Assembly (NCBI RefSeq): GCF_029201565.1
Contig: NZ_CP104002.1
Span: forward strand, 2,497,001 to 2,561,000
Length of the DNA: 64,000 bases
Reading direction: 5' to 3'
Source: Devosia sp. SD17-2
Lineage (GTDB): Bacteria > Pseudomonadota > Alphaproteobacteria > Rhizobiales > Devosiaceae
The notes under the pieces are model-generated. The model made no database searches. It was not told where the DNA came from and saw nothing but the letters and a program-made list of their open reading frames with translations. A program made the position numbers and the translations under genes. Shown in pieces: positions 46,127 to 54,207 of the stretch (position 1 is the first letter of the stretch; every line of letters starts with the position of its first letter).

Positions 46127-47212
46127 TCAGACGACGAGACCAAAACACTCCTTAAAGCTCAACCCTGAATCTGTGCCATGGGCGCTGACGGGGAACATCC
46201 ACATGCGCTCCCCGGAGATGTCCCGTGCCTCGAAAGCTTCGAAAGAAGCTTTGCCGCCATACGGATTCGAGCTCGATCCTCTGGAAAGAAAGGGACGATA
46301 TGAGTGAACTGCATTGAAGAACGCGGCAAGCGAATCCTTCGTGATGACCGGCGCATTTTCAGGCCCAGCAGCGGCAGGGTGCAGCGTCCCCCGTGTCCAG
46401 TCGAAAGGTTTGCCCGTCTTATGGTGCAATCCGTAGCACGTGACGATCTTGCCATTCCCAAGGAATTCAATTGCATTGAGCGGCTGGCCGTCGTCGCCGA
46501 TGTCGACAGTGCCGTCGGGGTTTCCGAGCGTGACGCTGAACGAGCCAATGTCGATGTCTTCGCCTTCGACGCGGTAGAGCAACAACAGCTTTGGTGCCAT
46601 CCCGACGCGGACGAACGGCGTCGTTCCGAGATGCTCGAATGCCAGCTGCATGACGTGTTCAGCGACTTCTTCCGTGCGGCAGTCGATGTCGATCGCACGG
46701 GCGTGGCCGGAGGCGGCGCAGCACTGGATAGCTAGATTCGCATTCCAGAGCGTGTGCCAGTGGACGAACTCGCGAAGAGGCACGCGCTGCTCACGCCACT
46801 TCGATGGCAAGAATGGCTCGAAATAGTTCTTGGTTCGACCAGTTTTCTTATCGGTGAGGCTGTACGGAATCGGGCTAGGCTTGCGGTCGCCGGTGCGTTG
46901 TTGAGGCACGACTGACCACCCGCGATCCGTGGTCGGACCTCCGAGATAAAGGGCGGTACGTGCGTAAGCGAATTCGCCTTCTTCGACACCTACCGCGTCA
47001 ACCAGCGGTCTCTGGTTGACGACCAAAATCTGATGAATCTCGTCGTCCGTCAGCTTCCAGCCGCGGACCAGATCTGGCGTTAGCAGTCGTGTCTCGCGCA
47101 AATGCTTCAGCATGTCGGGCGGCCGGTTGGTTGGGTCGTCCCAGCGCGATCCAGCAAGTGGTTTCGACGGCTTTTTCTGCCGCAGTTCTTTAAGACTGCT
47201 CTGAATTTTCAT
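46127..47212 (-). pseudogene. Prim-pol type primase, 3' end removed by IS
   Basis: The frame encodes 361 residues from the ATG at 47212 (MKIQSSLKELRQKKPSK). A primase/polymerase N-terminal domain is suggested by ARAIDIDCRTEE (the D-x-D metal pair), GMAPKLLLLYRVE and IEFLGNGKIVTCYGLH. The last five or so codons come from the adjacent IS3-family element. Full-length relatives continue with a helicase domain, which is missing. This was probably the replication primase of the ancestral phage or satellite and is now likely non-functional. Confidence 0.75.
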
Positions 47213-47260
47213 GATCTCGTCCGCGTAAGTCAAAGTCCGGCGTTTCCAGCGCCGACGCTA

Positions 47261-48105
47261 GGGTCCAAACCCAATCAGGTTGTTGAATAGGGGCTGCAAA
47301 TCAGATTCTCTGGCTTCGGATAAGCCGGAGGCATTGATGAGCAGACTGTTTTGGTTGAGTGACGAAGCCTGGGTGGCCATTGAGCCCCACCTTCCCAAGA
47401 ACCAGCCTGGAGCCCGACGGGTTGATGACCGGCGGGTGATTTCGGGGATCATTCACATGCTCAAATGCGGCGGGCGCTGGGCTGATTGCCCTGGCGAGTA
47501 TGGTCCTTCGACCACCATCTACAATCGTTGGAACCGTTGGAGCCGCCGCGGTATATGGGCACGCATTCTTGCGGCTCTGACCGAACAGGGCTGGATTGCC
47601 GAGACCGCCCAGATCGACAGCAGCTATATCAAGGCCCATCGTTGTGCAGGTGGGGGAAAAGGGGGGCGCGAGCCAATGCCATTGGCATCTCGCGTGGTGG
47701 CCGGACCACCAAGGTCCATGCGCTTGTCGACGTTATCGGCAGACCACTCTGCCTCGTCCTGACACCCGGCAATGCCTCGGACATGAAGGGAGCAGATCTG
47801 CTCATCGCCCACACAACGGGTATGAAGAGGATTATCGCGGACCGGGGCTATGATGCCAACCGTCTTCGCTCCACTCTTCGAAGTCAAAACACCATCCCGG
47901 TGATCCCCGGCCGCAAGAACCGCAAGCGCAAAATCCGATACGATGAGAAACGCTACAAGGACCGCTGGCGCGTTGAGGCCATGTTCTGCCGCCTCAAGGA
48001 TTTCCGCCGCGTCGCCACACGGTACGACAAGCTCGCTCGGAATTATCTATCTGCCGTCATGCTCGCAGCAGCAGTTGCGTACTGGCTATGATTGAGTCTC
48101 AACCC
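47261..48105 (+). mobile_element. IS5-family insertion sequence (IS427 group)
   Basis: An 845-bp element with imperfect terminal inverted repeats (GGGTCCAAACCCAATCA at the left; the right end in complement reads GGGTTGAGACTCAATCA), flanked by a TA duplication at 47259-47260 and 48106-48107. It lies just upstream of the primase gene, in its probable promoter. Confidence 0.82.
47337..48091 (+). CDS. IS5/IS427-group transposase, made by programmed frameshift
   Basis: The first frame (47337-47762) carries MSRLFWLSDEAWVAIEPHL and the DDE first aspartate region (ETAQIDSSYIKAHR). The second frame ends at 48091 and carries VIGRPLCLVLTPGNASD, IIADRGYDANRLR and YKDRWRVEAMFCRLKDFRR. The run AAAAGGGGGG at 47657-47666 is a typical slippery site between them. 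The combined product would have about 250 residues, normal for the group. Confidence 0.88.
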
Positions 48106-48342
48106 TAAGATCGCCTGGTTGCCAGCATTTCGCAAGACCTTCCAACGCAATCCTTCAAATAATCATATGCGACAAAAGATTGTCACATAGACGAGACTGA
48201 ACACTGTTCAACAAAGATCGAATCCAGAGATCTATTCACTTTTGTAGAATAGATGGCACTTTCCTTGCGACTTGCACGAATCCACGAGAAAATCTCTATT
48301 GACAGCTAACGATTCGTTCCGCGTAGTTAGAGATTATTAGTC

Positions 48343-48741
48343 ATGCGCCCGATAACGCCAGACAAACACCGCAGTCACCGAGAGCGCCGTTTCCGAGACG
48401 AAGTGATGAACGCCGTCCGCAAGAAGATCTGGTCGGAGCAGATCCCCTGCAGCGCAATCATCGTCTCTGGCCGCCCGATGCTGACCGCAGTCCGCGCCCG
48501 CATCCTCCGTGGTGAGATCGACGACATCAGCCTATCGCGGGCCCTTCTCATCGCTGACGCCATTGGCCTCGATCTCTCCGACAACATCGTCGCCCAGCCG
48601 GCACCCGCCGCCACGAAGCCAACGCTGGCAGAGGTCCTCGAGGCCGCTCGGAAAGTGAAGGCGGCGCGCAGCGGGCAGTCGAAATGCTCAAGGCCGTCGC
48701 CGATGGCGGGGATGCCTACACTGTTCGATCTCATCGCTTAG
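48343..48741 (+). CDS. Hypothetical phage-like protein
   Basis: A 132-residue basic protein (MRPITPDKHRSHRERRFRDEV). The middle (LRGEIDDISLSRALLIADAIGLDLSDN) looks like a degenerate helix-turn-helix. It is the first gene of a small lysis cassette, 57 bp before the endolysin gene. The AT-rich spacer 48107-48342 may contain its promoter, with TTGACA near 48298. No family is recognised. Confidence 0.55.
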   Translation: MRPITPDKHRSHRERRFRDEVMNAVRKKIWSEQIPCSAIIVSGRPMLTAVRARILRGEIDDISLSRALLIADAIGLDLSDNIVAQPAPAATKPTLAEVLEAARKVKAARSGQSKCSRPSPMAGMPTLFDLIA

Positions 48742-48798
48742 ATCGGCATTGTTCGATGCACGGCCGGACCCGAACCTCCGTAAAAATGGAGGCTCTCG

Positions 48799-49368
48799 AT
48801 GGCCAAGGTCTACAAGCACTATTCTTCTTTCCCGGCCACCGAGTGGCGCTGGCCCAGCTTCTCGCCGCAAGAAATGGCCAGCCGCGGAGAAGGCGAGCTC
48901 ATGATCGATGAGACCGCAATGGACCGCTTGCAGGCCCTGCGGAATCGCCTCGGCAAGCCGCTCATCGTCAACAGCGCATATCGATCGGCGGCCCACAACC
49001 GTCGCGTCAAGGGTGCCACGAATTCCCAGCATCGGCTCGCTCGGGCATTCGACGTTCGCATGGACAATCACAACCCTTCGGCCTTCGAGCGGGCCGCCCG
49101 CGAATGCGGTTTCACAGGCTTCGGGCACTATCCGAAGAGCGGCTTCATGCACATCGATATCGGGCCTGCCCGCCGCTGGAATGACGGCGGCTGGTTTCCA
49201 GCTGGCGGAGCGACGCCTAGCTTCCAGCCCGAGCCACCTGCACCTACCCTCAAGAGCGAGGTCCTCAAGCCGGAGGTCCTGACCGCTGGCGGCACCCTGT
49301 TGTCTGGCGCGGCCGCCGTCTCGCAGGGCAGCGCCCCATCCACATCGCGTTGGCGGCCATCCTTGTGA
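48799..49368 (+). CDS. Peptidase M15-type endolysin, C-terminal anchor frameshifted away
   Basis: A 189-residue protein whose first 130 residues are an M15/VanY-like L,D- or D,D-carboxypeptidase domain: NSAYRSAAHNRR, SQHRLARAFDVRM (H and D zinc ligands) and FMHIDIG. It cleaves peptidoglycan cross-links at phage lysis. After about residue 175 the frame changes. The other frame (to 49427) reads IHIALAAILVIGALVLGGVIL, a membrane helix that relatives keep at their C-terminus, so an indel has probably removed it. Confidence 0.82.
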   Translation: MAKVYKHYSSFPATEWRWPSFSPQEMASRGEGELMIDETAMDRLQALRNRLGKPLIVNSAYRSAAHNRRVKGATNSQHRLARAFDVRMDNHNPSAFERAARECGFTGFGHYPKSGFMHIDIGPARRWNDGGWFPAGGATPSFQPEPPAPTLKSEVLKPEVLTAGGTLLSGAAAVSQGSAPSTSRWRPSL

Positions 49369-49428
49369 TCGGCGCTCTGGTGCTCGGCGGCGTGATCCTG
49401 AGCCGCACGGTCGGAAGGCAGGACTGAC

Positions 49429-49671
49429 ATGAGCCCGCGCGTCGCCGTCGCCATAGCCGCCATCTCGATCATGCTGTCGTTGGTCGGCATGATCTACGTG
49501 CAGCATCAGATGCTCGCCGCCGCCAAGGTGAAGGTCACAGGCTTGGAGGAGCGGATGGCATACGCCGAGGCGACGATCTCGCTGCTCGAAGCACGTGCAA
49601 CTACAGACGCCAAGATCGAGCGGATGACACCATCCGAGGTTCGAGAGGGGCTGAAAAAATGGACCCGCTGA
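49429..49671 (+). CDS. Inner-membrane spanin-like (Rz) protein
   Basis: An 80-residue protein with one N-terminal membrane helix (AVAIAAISIMLSLVGMIYV) and a periplasmic coiled coil (KVTGLEERMAYAEATISLLEA). The position right after the endolysin gene and the overlap with a small lipoprotein gene fit an i-spanin. Spanins fuse inner and outer membranes in the last lysis step. Confidence 0.65.
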   Translation: MSPRVAVAIAAISIMLSLVGMIYVQHQMLAAAKVKVTGLEERMAYAEATISLLEARATTDAKIERMTPSEVREGLKKWTR

Positions 49672-49964
49672 GAAAAACGCCTTCAGAAATTGCCTGTGAG
49701 TGCCCTCTCACGAAGTCGGAGGGTGTTCGTAGCGGCGCGATCAAGTTGGCCGTGCTGGGTGCCTTCCTGATCGTTCTCGCGGGTTGTGCCCATTCAACGC
49801 CTTCCGTGACATCAAATTGTGCCGGTTGGCGGCAGATCAATCCGACGTCGGCCGATATCGGCGTCATCAGCGATCCTCTTGCCGGCGAGATCCTCTCTCA
49901 CAACGAACACGGGTCCGCCACCTGCGGATGGCAGCCCCCTACACTTTTGAAAGCGACTGATTGA
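49659..49964 (+). CDS. Outer-membrane spanin-like lipoprotein (Rz1)
   Basis: A 101-residue frame starting inside the Rz-like gene. LAVLGAFLIVLAGC is a lipoprotein signal with a lipobox (LAGC, cysteine at about 43). The rest (CAGWRQINPTSADIGVIS ... ILSHNEHG) matches the pattern of small phage lipoproteins with CAGW and LSHNE motifs. A shorter start near the lipobox, such as GTG at about 49723, is also possible. Confidence 0.65.
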   Translation: MDPLRKTPSEIACECPLTKSEGVRSGAIKLAVLGAFLIVLAGCAHSTPSVTSNCAGWRQINPTSADIGVISDPLAGEILSHNEHGSATCGWQPPTLLKATD

Positions 49965-50308
49965 TGGACTGGCACCAGATTCCGTGGAGCGCGATCGTCA
50001 CCGGCCTGCTTGCGATAGTCGGCTTCATCGGCTGGCTGGTCCGTCTCGAAGCCAAGACGCAGTCGAATAGGCGCGAGATCGAGATTGTAGATGAAAAAGT
50101 GGGGCTGACGAATACCCGCGTCGGCCTAACCGAAACGGCGCTGGTCGAGCTACGGACGACCGCAATCACCAGGGCGGACCTCAAGGAAGTCGAAGAGCGC
50201 GTTACCGGCAGCGTCAAGGCGGTCGGCGAACAAGTCTCCGGGGAAATCGATCGCCTCGTGCGAGTGATCGAAAAACCCGCCCCGCGCAGCCGGTCCACGA
50301 GGAGCTGA
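49964..50308 (+). CDS. Small membrane protein with coiled coil
   Basis: A 114-residue protein from the ATG at 49964 (MDWHQIPWSAIVTGLLAIVG), whose start overlaps the preceding stop (TGATG). One membrane helix (about 9-28) is followed by a long coiled coil (EIEIVDEKVGLTNTRVGLTETALVEL). It could be a pinholin-like or accessory lysis protein, but the family is not recognised. Confidence 0.5.
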   Translation: MDWHQIPWSAIVTGLLAIVGFIGWLVRLEAKTQSNRREIEIVDEKVGLTNTRVGLTETALVELRTTAITRADLKEVEERVTGSVKAVGEQVSGEIDRLVRVIEKPAPRSRSTRS

Positions 50309-50310
50309 TG

Positions 50311-50505
50311 ATGGCAAAGAAGGCACCACGGAAACGCCGCGGCACGGACTGGATCATTTCCGTGCACAAAGATCCCGATCCCCGCATCGTCGCCAAGATC
50401 GCTGAGGAATATGGGCTGCACGCTGCATATGAGCGCTGGGGCTGGCTAGGCGAGCGAACGATCAGCACGCTTGTCGCACAGGGCATCAAAGAGCTGGCGG
50501 CCTAG
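50311..50505 (+). CDS. Small basic hypothetical protein
   Basis: A 64-residue protein (MAKKAPRKRRGTDWIISVHKD) from the ATG at 50311, chosen because the AGGAG site is 6 nt upstream. The stop overlaps the convergent neighbour's stop by CTAG. No family is recognised. It is the last gene of the lysis cassette. Confidence 0.5.
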   Translation: MAKKAPRKRRGTDWIISVHKDPDPRIVAKIAEEYGLHAAYERWGWLGERTISTLVAQGIKELAA

Positions 50506-51060
50506 TGCCCGGCGTGCACGCTGTTCGCGAGATGGCCCGTGATGAATTTCGAGATCATGCCGAACGTCGCCATCTTGAACGAGCCATCATATGTGCCGTC
50601 CGACAACCCTGCGCGCCGAAGGTGTTCAACCACCTCGTTCCCCTCGTAGCAGGGCACCGCTTTCAGCCATAGATAAAGCTCATCTGACTTCTCGCCGCCC
50701 ACGTGTCTCTGCAGGAGCCCGTGGCTTTCGACGCAGCTCTCGGCGATTTCGACCAGCCGCTTCAGCGCGTACTGCGGCGAGCCTGCCGCGCGCGAGATCC
50801 GGTCGTAGGCACCAGAGGCGATCTCGTCCTCGACCCATTTTGCCTCGGTCGGCGAGTTACGTGGAATCCTTGAACTGAAGTCCTGCCAGTAGGCAACACC
50901 CGCGTCGATGAACTCGCGCCGACGCTCGACCCCGATCTCCGTCCCCGGGGGCCGTGACGGCCCCCGTTAGCGCGGCAAGCTTCTCTTCCGTGCTAGCAAA
51001 GGCCATCGTCGGCGCCATGGTCACGCTCAGTGCCAGTGCGACAATCCAGATATACCTCAT
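50502..51060 (-). pseudogene. Frameshifted secreted hypothetical protein
   Basis: The frame starts at the ATG at 51060 with GGGGAGGGG upstream. It has a signal peptide (MRYIWIVALALSVTMAPTMAFA) and goes out of frame in the C/G run near 50943-50951. The other frame continues as GVERRREFIDAGVAYWQDF through YLWLKAVPCYEGNEVVEHL to the stop at 50502. The reconstructed product would be about 185 residues. Function is unknown. Confidence 0.6.
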
Positions 51061-51416
51061 GGCCCCTCCCCAAATCGCCACCACTCTGGCTCACCGACGA
51101 CGCGGCGACAACTCCTCTCACTACCCTATAGCCCGTTAAGACGAGTTATGAGGTAGTGACTATCCATGAACGATCCAAAATGGATCGCAGATGGATCATA
51201 TTTCGACATCACGCCTAATTCGTTATCAACTTCAACGGCTTACACAGGCAGTTCGACGACGAGTTGCGGATCGAATTCGGGATTTTCGCGCCAGTCGTCG
51301 CTTTCGTAGCCACGCGGGTCGGCGATAATACGTGTGTTTTCAAGCACATAGTCGGACCGCCGGTGGATGTGCCCATTGGAGTGGACCCCGTTTCGCCGGA
51401 CAGGCGGCGGTTGGGT

Positions 51417-52241
51417 TTAGGCACTGAGGCGCAGGAACTCGCGTGGTGAGCGATACTTGAGCCCGGAGTGCGGGTGGACCTCACAGTAATCGTCGATCCA
51501 TTCGGGCAGCAAGGCCAGGATAGTCTCGGCGTCTGGGAGGATAACGGTTGAGGCGTAGTCCCTTTTCAGGGTTTTGACGAAGGCCTCAGACATGCCGTTG
51601 CTCTGTGGGCTTCGAACCGGGGTGAAGAGCAGGTCAATGCCCAGCGCCGCGGCCACTTGTGCGGTCTGCCTGGCGATATAGGCACTGCCATTGTCCGAGA
51701 GCCACTCTAGCCGGTGTGGGACCTTTAGGGCCTGGAAGCGGCGCTCGACGGCGGCGATCATCAGATCACAGACCATCTCGCCGGAGATGCCGGCATTGGC
51801 GACGGCCGACCAGGCGATGATCTCTCGGTCACAGGCGTCGATGACGAAGACGATGCGCACCACCTCGTTATTGCGGGCATGGATCTCCAGATGATCGGAG
51901 CACCAGCGGATATTAGAGCGCAGGGCAACGACGACGCCGTCGTGGGTGCGGGTGGGCCGCAGGGCAGTATGCTTTTGAAGGGTGAGCCCGTTCTGCTGCA
52001 TGATCCTGAGGACCCGCTTGGTGTTGACGGTGGGCTTGCCCTCCTTGCGCCGCTGCCTGTTGAGCAATGCTGTCACACGGCGATAGCCATAAGTGGGTCG
52101 CTGGTCGATGATCGGGCGTAGCTCGGCAAGAAGGGCAACATCGTCCGGCTTGCGATAAGGTCCGCGCGGCTTGGATGGCTTGCTGGCGCGCTCGATCAGG
52201 TTGGACCTCGAGACGCCCAGAGTGCGGGCAATGACGCTCAT
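51417..52241 (-). CDS. IS3-family transposase OrfB (IS2 group)
   Basis: A 274-residue DDE transposase from the ATG at 52241. Motifs: RPTYGYRRVTALLNRQRR, then the catalytic residues in WCSDHLEIHARN, LEWLSDNGSAYIA and SPQSNGMSEAFVKTLKRDY. The start overlaps the orfA stop (ATGA), so OrfAB may arise by frameshifting. Confidence 0.92.
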   Translation of the reverse strand: MSVIARTLGVSRSNLIERASKPSKPRGPYRKPDDVALLAELRPIIDQRPTYGYRRVTALLNRQRRKEGKPTVNTKRVLRIMQQNGLTLQKHTALRPTRTHDGVVVALRSNIRWCSDHLEIHARNNEVVRIVFVIDACDREIIAWSAVANAGISGEMVCDLMIAAVERRFQALKVPHRLEWLSDNGSAYIARQTAQVAAALGIDLLFTPVRSPQSNGMSEAFVKTLKRDYASTVILPDAETILALLPEWIDDYCEVHPHSGLKYRSPREFLRLSA

Positions 52242-52657
52242 TGGGTATCGTCCTCGGGATTGCTCCACGACAGCAAGGGCGAAGTCCGTTTTTTTGGGCG
52301 CGCGAGATCCAGGGCCTCCCTCAAGATCTCCGCTTCCATGGTCTTCTTGCCCAGCATGCGCTCGAGGTCACGCACGCGCTTTTCCAGATCGCGGACCTGG
52401 GAAGCGCCAACGACATCTTCATCGGCCTGAACGGCTGCGTGGCCGCCTTCAAGCATGCGGCGCTTCCAGGCGAAGAGCTGGGAAGGGGAAATGCCGGCGC
52501 GTCGTGCCACGTAGGAAACGCTCATGCCCGGCTGCATGGCTTCCTCCACCAACCGAACCTTCTCGGCCACTGACCAGCGCCGGCGGCGTTGCACGGAGGT
52601 GATGACTTCGACCCGTCGAAACGGCTCGTCGGAACTCTTGGACATAGTCGTACTCAT
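52238..52657 (-). CDS. IS3-family transposase OrfA (IS2 group)
   Basis: A 139-residue helix-turn-helix protein with RRRRWSVAEKVRLVEEAMQPGMS and VARRAGISPSQLFAWKRR, followed by a coiled coil (RDLEKRVRDLERMLGKKTMEAEIL). It recognises the IS ends and overlaps orfB. Confidence 0.92.
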   Translation of the reverse strand: MSTTMSKSSDEPFRRVEVITSVQRRRRWSVAEKVRLVEEAMQPGMSVSYVARRAGISPSQLFAWKRRMLEGGHAAVQADEDVVGASQVRDLEKRVRDLERMLGKKTMEAEILREALDLARPKKRTSPLLSWSNPEDDTQ

Positions 52658-53333
52658 AGGCGCATGCCTATGCCTTATCGGCTATGCCGCCTGTCCGGTC
52701 AAAATGGGGTGCGCTCCACCCATGTATCCAGAGGGTCGGCTGTCTTGCACGGATCATTTCAGTCAGATCCGACGCGTATGCAGCGTCCTCGATGCCCGGC
52801 TTGTGGCCGCATGACAGCCCAGATGGCGCGTGGTGCGTGACGACGATCGTTGGGCCGTCGTGCGGATGCGACAGCACACCCTCGATGGCGGCGCGGTGCA
52901 GGGCGTGGGCGGCGGCGGTATGCTCCGGCCACAGCAGATCGCCGTCAGGTGTGGTCGCGTTGGTATTCAGGCATACATCGCGCCGCCCATGCTTCAGAAG
53001 CGTGGACGTCGCCGGCAATCTCGAAGTCCGTCCACAGGGTGGCGCCGACGAAGCGCACGCCAGCGATGACGACCGCCTGCCCGGCCGGCAGCACGATCAC
53101 GGGGCCGGTGCCGGCGTGCTCAAAAGCATCGAGAGGGCCGCCGCTTAGATCGTGGTTTCCGGGGACGAACACCACGGGGCGGCCCGTAAGCGACTGCAGC
53201 CGCGATAGCTCTGAGAGCACAGTCTCGTGGCTGTTGCTGATGTCGCCTGCAATGACCATGACATCGTGATGCGGCACCACAGACGGCGACCAGGGCGTGT
53301 GGTCGGTGTGTAAATCTGAAACGATCCATAGCC

Positions 53334-53708
53334 TCATCCCGCAGCCCTCTTCGCTTTGAAAATCAGCATATGCAGATCTACATCTTGGAGATCGTCGATC
53401 GCACGGTCGAGCTCGCGCCGAAGCTGCCAACGCTTGTCTGTGACGTCATCGAGAGGGGCCGGCACACCGACGAGAACATCGCCAGCGCACGCGGTTCCGA
53501 TCTCGATCAGAGCGACCAGCAGGCGGGTATGCCATTCCGTTCCCCGAAGGGCATCGAGCAGCTGTCTGATGTTCTCTGGCGTCGCATCGATCAGCGTGCG
53601 ACCCCACCAGACAGCTGCGCCCTCCGGGGCCGTCTCGTCGAAAGGCAGCTGCACGCAGGCGTCGACGAAGAGGCGCCGGAGGCGTTCAAGTTCGTGATCA
53701 GACAGCAT
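53334..53708 (-). CDS. Hypothetical phage-like protein
   Basis: A 124-residue mostly helical protein (MLSDHELERLRRLFVDACVQL). Its stop overlaps the start of the phosphoesterase gene (ATGA) and its start overlaps the upstream gene by 11 bp, so three genes were translationally coupled. No family is recognised. Confidence 0.6.
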   Translation of the reverse strand: MLSDHELERLRRLFVDACVQLPFDETAPEGAAVWWGRTLIDATPENIRQLLDALRGTEWHTRLLVALIEIGTACAGDVLVGVPAPLDDVTDKRWQLRRELDRAIDDLQDVDLHMLIFKAKRAAG

Positions 53709-54207
53709 CGTGCACCCCCATGGGGTCGGGATCGCCCAAGCGATAATAGGTGCCGGCCAGCGTCAGCGCCCACGCGCGGTCGGCGCTTTTCATGAGCAGC
53801 GGGGGTGTGCGCAGACGATAGCCGTCTCGGTATTTCGGGTGCCCGGTGACAATGCCCTCCATCTCATAAAGCCCCTCCGGATACTCGCGCCTCGCTACCA
53901 CCAACCTCCAGTTCTCGAGGAGAGGAGCGGCGCCGAGCACGTCAGCGGGCGGCAGCGCGCCGGCCTTGAGCGGGTGCAGGATCTCGATAGCAGCACTGAG
54001 CTGATGGGCAGTCGGTTCGGGGTCGGCAAGGATAGATGTGTCCGTCCATGGGCCCTCAGCGCCCACGCGGCGGCGGTATGCGTCTCCGCCGTCCGCAGCG
54101 ATGTTGCCGCACCTGCAGCGAGCAAAATGATGGCGATGAGTACTGACGGCCTCGGTCTTGCAGATACCGCACCAAACCGCGTTTTTGATGATGATCTCAT
54201 TATACAT
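53698..54207 (-). CDS. Zinc-knuckle protein with a second unknown domain
   Basis: A 169-residue protein from the ATG at 54207, placed 6 nt after GGGGAG and overlapping the previous stop (TAATG). Residues 1-50 contain a cysteine/histidine knuckle (WCGICKTEAVSTHRHHFARC then RCG) seen in small phage proteins. The second part (GIVTGHPKYRDGYRLRTPPLL and YYRLGDPDP) recalls a separate phage domain with a GHP and a YRLG motif. It may be a fusion of two usually separate small phage proteins. Confidence 0.6.
   Translation of the reverse strand: MYNEIIIKNAVWCGICKTEAVSTHRHHFARCRCGNIAADGGDAYRRRVGAEGPWTDTSILADPEPTAHQLSAAIEILHPLKAGALPPADVLGAAPLLENWRLVVARREYPEGLYEMEGIVTGHPKYRDGYRLRTPPLLMKSADRAWALTLAGTYYRLGDPDPMGVHDAV

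Larger units (their letters stand above)
44688..46142 (-). mobile_element. IS3-family insertion sequence, element 1
   Basis: About 1.45 kb with two overlapping transposase frames read leftwards. Candidate ends are TGTCCGTCGTCAG at 44688 and, on the opposite strand, TGGTCTCGTCGTCTG at 46142, an imperfect inverted repeat, so the ends are approximate. The right end lies inside the prim-pol primase gene and truncates it. Confidence 0.75.
51377..52718 (-). mobile_element. IS3-family insertion sequence (IS2-like), element 2
   Basis: 1342 bp with terminal inverted repeats TGGAGTGGACCCCGTTTCG (left) and TGGAGCGCACCCCATTTTG (right, in complement), and a 5-bp duplication CCCAT at 51372-51376 and 52719-52723. 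It interrupts a phosphoesterase gene and is unrelated to the IS at 44688. Confidence 0.9.
51240..53337 (-). pseudogene. Calcineurin-like phosphoesterase split by IS and frameshift
   Basis: The 5' part starts at 53337 (MRLWIVSDLHTDHTPW) and has SDLH, AGDIS, PGNHDLSGG and VTHHAPS motifs, but it changes frame near 52960. At TLWIHG it is interrupted by an IS3-family element. The 3' part resumes at 51376 as HIHRRSDYVLENTRIIADPRGYE and ends at 51240. Removing the IS and one copy of its CCCAT duplication restores WIHGHIH. It must once have been a metal-dependent phosphoesterase. Confidence 0.85.
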
